Source of the DNA: Bifidobacterium breve
GTDB taxonomy: Bacteria; Actinomycetota; Actinomycetes; S36-B12
Assembly: GCA_943328365.2 (NCBI GenBank)
Contig: CALPZT020000134.1
Coordinates: forward strand, 1-5,515
Reading direction: 5' to 3'
Length of the DNA: 5,515 bases
This document shows positions 1 through 5,143 of the stretch, piece after piece. The notes below the pieces were generated by a model that made no database searches, was not told the DNA's origin, and saw only the letters and a list, made by a program, of their open reading frames with translations. The translations under genes were made by a program, and so were the position numbers. Within the stretch, counting starts at the first letter, position 1, and each line of letters begins with the position of its first letter.

Positions 1-448
1 GCATCGCGACCTTGAGGCCCGGGATGTGCGCGAGCCAGGCCTCGAGGCTCTGGCTGTGCTGGGCAGCGGCCGACATGCCAGCGCCGCCGGCGGTCGTGAT
101 GGTCAGGGGGACGGAGACCGCGCCCCCGAACATGTACTTCATCTTGGCCGCCTGGTTGAAGATCTGGTCCATCGCGACGCCGATGAAATCCATGAACATC
201 AGGTCGCACACAGGTCGAAGGCCCCGGGCAGCAGCACCGACGCCGAGGCCGATGATCGCCTGCTCGGCGATCGGGGTGTCCTTGACCCGCTTGTCGCCGT
301 AGGCGGTGAGGAGGCCATCGAACATGTGGAAGACGCCGCCGTAGCCGGCGACATCCTCGCCGATGAGGAAGACGTCGGGGTCCTCGGCCATGATCTGGTG
401 CATGCCCTCGTTGAAGGCCTTGACATAGGTGAGTTCGCGCGTGTTCAC
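1..448 (-). CDS. TPP-dependent dehydrogenase E1 component, beta subunit (acetoin/pyruvate dehydrogenase type), N-terminal part
   Basis: The beta half of an alpha2beta2 E1 enzyme, which with TPP decarboxylates a 2-oxo acid or cleaves acetoin and passes the acyl group to a lipoyl E2. The visible 149 residues show the family pattern: IGEDV at about 29-33, the TPIAE segment at 58-62 whose Glu activates TPP, GVGAAARGLRPVCDLMFMDF at 69-88, DQIFNQAAKMKYM at 94-106, and GGAG...AAQHSQSLEAW near 121-138 with the conserved active-site His. The reading frame is unbroken to the window edge; roughly 180 more residues are expected beyond it. The start is GTG at 446-448, preceded by AGAAGGAA at good spacing; no ATG lies close upstream. 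It follows the alpha gene by 16 bases, so the two are surely co-transcribed. Whether the substrate is acetoin or a 2-oxo acid cannot be read from this fragment. Confidence 0.93.
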   Translation of the reverse strand, partial: MNTRELTYVKAFNEGMHQIMAEDPDVFLIGEDVAGYGGVFHMFDGLLTAYGDKRVKDTPIAEQAIIGLGVGAAARGLRPVCDLMFMDFIGVAMDQIFNQAAKMKYMFGGAVSVPLTITTAGGAGMSAAAQHSQSLEAWLAHIPGLKVAM

Positions 449-464
449 GGGGATTCCTTCTGGC

Positions 465-1487
465 TCAGACGGTGTAGACGTCGTCGAGTATGTCGGCCGG
501 GTCCGGATCCGGACTGCTCCGGGCGAACTCGATGGCGTCGGTTATCTCCGCCTGGGTCTGCGACCGGATGGCCGCGAAGTCGGCCTGCGTCGCGAGGCCG
601 CGCTCGATGCCGATCACCTCGAGCAGCTTGATCGCGTCACGCTCCTTCCAGGCCTCGACCTCTGCAGGATCGCGATATGGAATGCGCATGCCCTTGATGC
701 CCTGATGATCGAAGTAGCGGTAGGTCTTCGCCTCAATGAGGGTCGGCCCGTCGCCTCGCTTCGCGCGTGCGACGGCTTCCATCGCAACAGCGCGAACGGC
801 GAGCGCATCCCTGCCATCGACAACGACGCCCGGGATGCCCTAGGAGTTGGCTCGCTCGGCGATGTCTTCAATGCGCATGTGGTCGCCCTGCGCGGTGAAC
901 TCCGCATAGCCGTTGTTCTCGCACACGAAGATCACCGGCAGGTCCCACACGGCAGCCATGTTCACCGACTCGTGGAAGGCGCCGATGTTCGTTGCGCCAT
1001 CGCCGAAGAAGCTCGCGGCCACCGAACCATCGCCCCGGTACTGGGCCGCGAAGGCCGCTCCGACCGCTATCGGGATGCCGCCGCCGACGATCGCGTTCGC
1101 ACCGAGCATCCCGCGGCTCATGTCGACGATATGCATGCTTCCGCCGCGGCCCTTGCAGTAGCCGGTCGTCTTGCCGTACAGCTCAGCGAACATGGGTCGG
1201 AACTCCGCGCCCTTGGCGATCGCATGGCCATGTCCTCGATGGGTCGACGTGATCTGGTCGACATCGCCGAGCACCGCCATGACTCCCGCCGCAACGGCTT
1301 CCTGGCCCACATACAGATGGAGGAACCCGGGCATGTCGCCGGACTCGACAAGCTTTCCCGCCGACTCCTCGAACAGCCGGATCCGAACCATTCGCCGGTG
1401 AAGATCCAGGACTAGCTCGCGAGTGACCCCTGCGTCGTAGCCCTCGGGGGGTCCGTACGTGACATTGGGGGTCGAGGTTTCCGTCAT
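465..1487 (-). pseudogene. TPP-dependent dehydrogenase E1 component, alpha subunit, interrupted by one in-frame amber codon
   Basis: Alpha partner of the downstream E1 beta; together they would form the TPP-dependent E1 of an acetoin- or pyruvate-type dehydrogenase complex. From ATG at 1487 (GAGGAG seven bases upstream) the product shows STHRGHGHAIAKG (81-93), GRGGSMHI (113-120), GMLGANAIVGGG (125-136) and the TPP/Mg motif FFGDGATNIGAFHE (160-172) closing at ENNGYAEFT (190-198). At codon 216 the frame meets TAG (840-842), then continues in the same frame with GIPGVVVDGRDALAV and GPTLIEAKTYRY to the normal TGA at 465. Full length would be 340 residues, normal for the family, with no indel. Families read AxxYGIPGVVVDG here, so a Tyr codon TAC has probably become TAG. 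The truncated 215-residue product lacks the C-terminal third. Downstream, the loop usually RGHS-like reads FDHQGIKG (259-266). It is a recent pseudogene, a sequencing error, or a suppressed stop. Confidence 0.9.
840..842 (-). other. In-frame amber (TAG) codon at E1 alpha residue 216
   Basis: On the coding strand the context is AAC TCC TAG GGC ATC CCG. Homology resumes immediately on the far side in the same frame, so this is a point nonsense change and not a frameshift. A single change at plus-strand position 840 (C in place of G) would restore TAC (Tyr), giving NSYGIPG. The nearest downstream ATG (780-782) has no recognisable ribosome binding site, so separate translation of the C-terminal piece looks unlikely. 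Confidence 0.9.
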
Positions 1488-1503
1488 TCAGATGCTCCTC
1501 ACA

Positions 1504-1529
1504 GTTATAGGAAGCAGACTATAGTAACT
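1504..1529. promoter_or_regulatory. Divergent promoter region with a symmetric -10 and an imperfect inverted repeat (putative)
   Basis: The only A/T-rich island between the divergent E1 alpha and ThuA-like genes. ACTATAGT at 1518-1525 is a perfect palindrome that reads TATAGT on the plus strand (1520-1525) and TATAGT on the minus strand (1518-1523), a good -10 for each gene. Predicted leaders are about 24 bases for E1 alpha and about 59 for the ThuA-like gene. No good -35 is seen on either side. AGTTATAG (1503-1510) and CTATAGTAACT (1519-1529) form an imperfect dyad around it, with three extra bases in one arm. This could be a regulator site, but no regulator gene is in view. Confidence 0.45.
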
Positions 1530-1530
1530 C

Positions 1531-1572
1531 GGCGGAGCGCGTAAGCCCCCGCCGCTCCTGGCGCACAGCGCC
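1531..1572 (+). other. Structured leader upstream of the ThuA-like gene (weak hairpins)
   Basis: GGCGG (1531-1535) can pair with CCGCC (1549-1553), or alternatively GGAGCG (1534-1539) with CGCTCC (1553-1558); the two pairings share bases and exclude each other. A small hairpin GGCGC-ACA-GCGCC follows at 1560-1572, just before the ribosome binding site AGGAG (1580-1584). Short GC stems arise easily in such DNA, so a regulatory role is only a possibility. Confidence 0.2.
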
Positions 1573-1590
1573 TCGATCCCAGGAGTTCCG

Positions 1591-2445
1591 ATGGCTGCAG
1601 GCAAGCGAATCCTCGTCATGACCGGCGGCCACCGGGTCGCGATCGACGACTTCCTCGGGGCAATCGCCGCGATTTGCGCCGATCGAGGCTGGGTGTGGGC
1701 GCATGCCACCCAGCCCTCCGCGCAATCCTGGCTCGACCCCGCCTACGCGGGCTCATGGGACGCGATCCTCATGCACGACATCCCGGGCCTTGCGCTCGCA
1801 CGCGGCACCGAGCCGCTGCCCATCCCGCCTGCGGCCGGGGTCGCCGAGGCACTCGTCGGCCTCCTCGACGCCGGGCAGGGCATCGTCGTGCTCCACCACG
1901 CTATCTCCGCGTGGCCTGCGTGGGAGGGGTGGGCTGAGGCGATCGGCGGCCGGTTCAACTACTGCCCAGCACGGCTGCGCGGCCAGGAACTTCCGTCCTC
2001 CGGCTACCGCCATGCGACATTCACCGTTCAGGTGGCAGATCCCGCGCACCCGATCTGCGACGGAGTCACCGACTTCACGATCGATGACGAGCTGTACTTC
2101 GCGCCCGTCCTCAACGACCGCATCACCCCGATCCTCACCCATGACGCCGACATGTCAGGCGCCCTGTTCCAGGACACGTTCGACGAGGTCTCGAATGGCT
2201 CGTCCACCGGCATCACCTGCGCCGATCGGGGGGCCGACTCCGGAATCCACGGCGGGCACAATCTCATGGGCTGGACAACGACCGCTGGCATCAGCCCCGT
2301 CGCCGCCCTTCTCATGGGAGACGGGCCGTCGACCTTCGCCAATCCCATGTTCCGGACCCTGCTCGGCAATGCCCTCGACTGGGCATCGAGCGAAGGTGCC
2401 CGCAACGCAGCAGCGGCACGGCCGTTTGCCGTGCCGCTGCCCTAG
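1591..2445 (+). CDS. ThuA-like domain protein (trehalose utilisation family, class I glutamine amidotransferase-like fold)
   Basis: A 284-residue cytosolic protein with no signal peptide, starting at ATG 1591 behind AGGAG with a six-base gap. ThuA-family features in order: an N-terminal strand with ILVMTGGH (about 7-14), SWDAILMHDIPG near 55-66, GQGIVVLHHAISAWPAWEGWAEAIGGRF near 94-121, the HPICDGVTDFTIDDELYF segment near 152-169, THDADMSG, and a C-terminal GHNLMGWTTTAGISPVAALLMGDGPSTFANPMFRTLLGNALDW block. Known ThuA works with the oxidoreductase ThuB in bacterial disaccharide catabolism through 3-keto sugars; for most family members the reaction is unproven. No ThuB-like dehydrogenase is in the window. 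The gene is divergent from E1 alpha and convergent with the sugar-importer permease, which suggests a carbohydrate role. The last residues (AAARPFAVPL) are encoded within a strong hairpin, so this tail is probably not functionally constrained. Confidence 0.85.
   Translation: MAAGKRILVMTGGHRVAIDDFLGAIAAICADRGWVWAHATQPSAQSWLDPAYAGSWDAILMHDIPGLALARGTEPLPIPPAAGVAEALVGLLDAGQGIVVLHHAISAWPAWEGWAEAIGGRFNYCPARLRGQELPSSGYRHATFTVQVADPAHPICDGVTDFTIDDELYFAPVLNDRITPILTHDADMSGALFQDTFDEVSNGSSTGITCADRGADSGIHGGHNLMGWTTTAGISPVAALLMGDGPSTFANPMFRTLLGNALDWASSEGARNAAAARPFAVPLP
2410..2440. terminator. 13-bp perfect hairpin at the convergent gene ends (putative bidirectional terminator)
   Basis: GCAGCGGCACGGC (2410-2422) and GCCGTGCCGCTGC (2428-2440) are exact inverted repeats around a five-base CGTTT loop, three bases before the ThuA-like stop codon's T. 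The permease gene converges and ends 54 bases beyond. No T-tract follows on either strand, so it is not a classical intrinsic terminator. Long GC stems lacking U-runs are common at actinobacterial gene ends and are proposed to stop transcription or protect mRNA 3' ends. It lies within the coding sequence, so translating ribosomes would have to open it. Confidence 0.55.
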
Positions 2446-2493
2446 CGGTCGTATTCGTGCCGAGGCGATCTCACCGGCTGACGACTTGTCGAA

Positions 2494-3468
2494 CTACGAG
2501 CGACGGCGCGCTGTCCGCACCGCGAGGGAGACCGCGATGATCAGGGCGAGACCGTTGAAGAGGTCGGTCACGTACGAGGGCGCCCCGGCGAGCTGCAGGC
2601 CGGAGACACCGGTGGCGAGCAGGAAGATCGCGATGAGCGTGCCGAGCACGTTCACCCGACCCGGGCGGATCTGGGTCGCGCCGAGGAAGACCGCGGAGAA
2701 CGCCGGAAGCAGGTAGCCCTCGCCGACGATCGACGTTGCGGTGCCGATGGTGGCCGTGAGCGCAATGCCGGCGAATGCCGCAACCGCACCCGAGGTAACA
2801 AAGGCGATCATCGTGACGCGACCGATGCGGACACCCGAGAGCCGTGCCGCGACCGGGTTGCCGCCCACTGCGTAGAGGTATCGGCCACCGGGGGTGTACT
2901 CCAGGATCCACCACATGAACAGGGCGATGACTGCGGCGTAGTACACCGTGTAGGGAAGGCCGAGGAACTCACCGCGGGCGAAGTCGAGGAATGGGCCATA
3001 GCCCTCGGTGCTCAGCACGATCTGGGACTGGCTGCTGATCATGGCTGCGACCGCGATGAGGATCGAACTCATACCGAGCGTGCCGATAAATGAGTCGACT
3101 TTGAATTTCACCACCACCAGGGAGTTGAGCAGCCCGACGGCGATGCCGAGGAGGATCGAGCCGACGACGGCGACGACAACCCCGTGGTGATTCACGAGCG
3201 CCCACGCCGTGAAGCAGACCGAAACCGACACGACCCCGCCGATGGTGAGGTCGAATGCGCCGGCAGCCACCGGGATGATGAGGCCGAGGGCGACGATCGT
3301 GGCGATCGCCTGGAAGCTCAGCACCTGCTTGAGCGTGCTCACCTGCAGGAACAGGTCGGGGATCCAGAGCGCGAACAGGACGATGAGCGCTGCCCAGACG
3401 TACAGACCGCTGAACCTGTCGAATCCCAGGTTGATTCGACGACGCGGTGCCGCTTGAACTTCAGACAT
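2494..3468 (-). CDS. Sugar ABC transporter permease (RbsC-like, BPD_transp_2 family)
   Basis: Membrane channel subunit of a ribose-type (CUT2) importer, 324 residues, the normal size. After a short basic cytoplasmic N-terminus (RRRINLGFDRF) there are about nine hydrophobic spans, near 23-41, 53-71, 77-92, 96-119, 127-144, 173-190, 218-240, 252-266 and 273-293, then a last one near 303-317 before a basic tail (RTARRRS). Family hallmarks are GAFDLTIGG (70-78, usually IDLSVG), VDSFIGTLGM (124-133), the cytoplasmic coupling segment GGNPVAARLSGVRIGR (202-217) that contacts the ATPase, and the C-terminal GAPSYVTDLFNGLALIIAVSLA. The start is ATG 3468 with CGGAG eight to nine bases upstream. It lies 60 bases after the ATPase stop, with a small coupled frame between. 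The substrate is probably a pentose, hexose or polyol and cannot be fixed from sequence. No solute-binding protein accompanies it here. Confidence 0.92.
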   Translation of the reverse strand: MSEVQAAPRRRINLGFDRFSGLYVWAALIVLFALWIPDLFLQVSTLKQVLSFQAIATIVALGLIIPVAAGAFDLTIGGVVSVSVCFTAWALVNHHGVVVAVVGSILLGIAVGLLNSLVVVKFKVDSFIGTLGMSSILIAVAAMISSQSQIVLSTEGYGPFLDFARGEFLGLPYTVYYAAVIALFMWWILEYTPGGRYLYAVGGNPVAARLSGVRIGRVTMIAFVTSGAVAAFAGIALTATIGTATSIVGEGYLLPAFSAVFLGATQIRPGRVNVLGTLIAIFLLATGVSGLQLAGAPSYVTDLFNGLALIIAVSLAVRTARRRS

Positions 3469-3532
3469 GGACGTGACTCCGGATCTCGTAGGCAGGGTTG
3501 GTGATGTCGTGCAGTTGCGGGTACTCGGTCAC
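3461..3532 (-). CDS. Possible 23-codon leader or minigene bridging ATPase and permease
   Basis: A short frame starts with GTG at 3530-3532, overlapping the ATPase stop as GTGA, and ends with TGA at 3461-3463 inside the permease's second and third codons. The product would be MTEYPQLHDITNPAYE followed by IRSHVHV. About 19 of 23 codons end in G or C, matching real genes here, and the sequence spends only this frame between the two transporter genes. There is no strong ribosome binding site, so translation would rely on termination-reinitiation from the ATPase. The permease ribosome binding site lies inside it. It could be a coupling relay, a remnant of a lost gene, or chance. I recognise no family. 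Confidence 0.3.
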   Translation of the reverse strand: MTEYPQLHDITNPAYEIRSHVHV

Positions 3533-5046
3533 GCTGCGGGCTCACTTGAATCGCGGCCGATTGTCGCAGCGGTGATGTTGTCATTCGTGAGACGAGGGCC
3601 GCTCAGCTCATCGACCGCCTTGCCTCGGCGAAGGATGATGACGCGGTCGCAGACGCGCACGAGTTCTTCGTGGTCGGTGGACAGCACGAGAACGCCTGCG
3701 CCCTGCGCTGCCGCTTCGTCGACCATGCGATGGATGTCGGCCTTGGCGCCGACATCGACTCCCTGGGTCGGCTCATCGAGGACGAGGACCTTTGGCTCCT
3801 GGCGTAGCCACCGGGCGATGACCACCTTTTGCTGATTGCCGCCGGAGAGCTGCGCCATCGTGAACTCCGACTGGGATGGGCGCACGTCAAGCCGCTCGAG
3901 CCAGACGGTGACATCAGCCTTCTCGGGCCGGCGTCGCAGGATCCCCAAGGACATATGGCGACCGGGGTCGACGATCGTGATGTTCTCCCGCAGGCTCTGC
4001 GCCATGAGCGATGCATTCGCATGCCGCTCGGCCGGCACGAGGGCCATGCCCCGCTCAATGGAGATATCGGGCCGCGCCTGCGGGAGCACGTCGCCGCCGA
4101 GCACGACCTCTCCTCCATGGCCATGACCTCCGAAGACGAGCGCTGCCACCTCTTCACGACCCGAGCCGGTGATGCCTGCCACACCGACGACCTCGCCGGC
4201 GTGGATGGTGAGATCGAGGCCCTGGACAGCTGCACCGCTCAGGTCCTTGAGTTCGAGGACGACATCGCCGTGCGCGCGCACATGGCCTTCCTTGTCGTAC
4301 TCGTCGAGTTTGCGGCCCACGACATGCTCGATGAGCTCGTCCTCCGTCAGTCCTTCCACGGGCCGAGTGATGACGTGCTTGCCGTCACGGAGAACGGTCA
4401 CCGAATCAGCCATCTCGAAGACTTCGTCGAAGTGGTGCGAGACGAACAGGACAGCCACCCCGCTGTCGGCGACACGGCGCACGAGCGCGTACAGGCGCTC
4501 GGCCTCGGGGCCGGGGAGGTTCGCGGTGGGCTCGTCGAGGATGAGCATCTTCGACGGTGCACCGCGGGTCGACATCGCTCGGGCAATGGCCACTGCGGTG
4601 CGCTCACTCATCGCGAGGCCTCCGACAGGCATGCGAACATTGATGTCGTAGCCGAGGGCCATGAGGGCTTCGTGCGCCGCCGCGCGCTCCTGCTTCCAGC
4701 GGATGGTCTTCGTGATGCCGGTGATGTAGCCCTGACCGATCGCGAGGTTGTCGACGACGTCGAGGTTGCCGACGAGTCCGAGATCCTGGTGCACGAAGCG
4801 AAGGCCGATGGCTTCACTCGAGGCCGGATCGGAGAACGAGAGTTCCTGGCCATCGACGGTCACCTCGGTGCCGGGCTCTGGTTCGTGGAACCCGGCGAGG
4901 ATCTTGATGAGGGTCGACTTGCCGCAGCCGTTCTGCCCGACCAGCGCCCGCACCTCGCCCGGCGCGACGTCAATGCTCACGTGGTCGAGTGCAACCTGGC
5001 CACCGAAGATCTTCGATGCCTCGCGAACCGAAAGCGCGGTCGTCAT
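3529..5046 (-). CDS. Sugar ABC transporter ATP-binding protein with two fused nucleotide-binding domains (RbsA/MglA-like)
   Basis: The energising subunit of a ribose-type importer, 505 residues, the normal length for the double-domain family. Domain 1 has Walker A GQNGCGKST (37-45), Q-loop VHQDLG (85-90), Walker B LILDEPTA (168-175) and a switch His in FVSHHFDE (201-208), but its signature reads LAMSE (144-148) instead of LSxGQ. Domain 2 (from about 260) has the degenerate Walker A normal for this family (GITGSGREE, near 290-298), an intact signature LSGGNQQKV (near 399-407) and Walker B VLVLDEPTQGVDVGAK (near 419-434). Start ATG 5046 is preceded by AAAGGAGGAGG, a very strong ribosome binding site. 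Its stop overlaps the GTG of a small frame leading to the permease, so they form an operon. No binding-protein gene precedes it; the upstream neighbour is PPDK, 97 bases away with its own promoter between. Confidence 0.94.
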   Translation of the reverse strand: MTTALSVREASKIFGGQVALDHVSIDVAPGEVRALVGQNGCGKSTLIKILAGFHEPEPGTEVTVDGQELSFSDPASSEAIGLRFVHQDLGLVGNLDVVDNLAIGQGYITGITKTIRWKQERAAAHEALMALGYDINVRMPVGGLAMSERTAVAIARAMSTRGAPSKMLILDEPTANLPGPEAERLYALVRRVADSGVAVLFVSHHFDEVFEMADSVTVLRDGKHVITRPVEGLTEDELIEHVVGRKLDEYDKEGHVRAHGDVVLELKDLSGAAVQGLDLTIHAGEVVGVAGITGSGREEVAALVFGGHGHGGEVVLGGDVLPQARPDISIERGMALVPAERHANASLMAQSLRENITIVDPGRHMSLGILRRRPEKADVTVWLERLDVRPSQSEFTMAQLSGGNQQKVVIARWLRQEPKVLVLDEPTQGVDVGAKADIHRMVDEAAAQGAGVLVLSTDHEELVRVCDRVIILRRGKAVDELSGPRLTNDNITAATIGRDSSEPAA

Positions 5047-5070
5047 TGAGCCTCCTCCTTTGTCCCATGA

Positions 5071-5098
5071 ACCCTAGTGGCAAGACCGGTATATGCAA
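5071..5098 (-). promoter_or_regulatory. Putative promoter of the sugar ABC importer operon
   Basis: On the minus strand TTGCAT (5093-5098) and TAGGGT (5071-5076) are separated by 16 bases, acceptable -35 and -10 elements for a primary sigma factor. Transcription would start near 5064, leaving a leader of about 18 bases that carries the AAAGGAGGAGG ribosome binding site. It lies in the 97-base gap after the PPDK stop, so the importer may be transcribed independently of PPDK. Confidence 0.4.
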
Positions 5099-5108
5099 GG
5101 CCTTCCAT
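5093..5108. promoter_or_regulatory. Near-palindrome over the importer -35 (operator candidate)
   Basis: ATGCAAGGCCTTCCAT is a 16-base dyad with one mismatched pair around a perfect AAGGCCTT core (5097-5104). It covers the predicted -35 hexamer, where a repressor would block RNA polymerase. No regulator gene is visible and I do not match it to a named operator family. A GC-flanked palindrome of this size could still be chance. Confidence 0.3.
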
Positions 5109-5143
5109 GCACATTGCGTTCGCCTCGGGAGCATTTCGCGAAC

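Noticed and set aside
465..782. Separate 105-residue gene for the C-terminal part of E1 alpha
   Set aside because: The frame continues unbroken from the amber codon and matches the E1 alpha C-terminus; its ATG lacks a ribosome binding site. It is treated as the tail of one interrupted gene.
429..1415. Long plus-strand open frame (328 codons) antisense to E1 alpha
   Set aside because: It mirrors the G/C third-position bias of the real gene, has no recognisable domain, and runs across the amber codon that interrupts the conserved minus-strand protein.
1504..1509. TATAAC (minus strand) as the E1 alpha -10 element
   Set aside because: Transcription would start within the ribosome binding site, leaving almost no leader; TATAGT at 1518-1523 is better placed.
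2481..2490. Small CGAC-TT-GTCG dyad just after the permease stop as a terminator
   Set aside because: Only a four-base stem with a two-base loop and no T-tract; the 2410-2440 hairpin is far stronger.
1703..2716. Plus-strand open frame (337 codons) over the ThuA-like gene and into the permease
   Set aside because: It is rich in Ser, Arg and Pro with no domain, is out of frame with the ThuA-like gene, and crosses the convergent gene boundary and hairpin.
3829..5049. Long plus-strand open frame (406 codons) antisense to the ABC ATPase
   Set aside because: The minus strand carries all the ABC ATPase motifs. The antisense product is a low-information His/Asp/Arg-rich sequence typical of a shadow in high-GC DNA.
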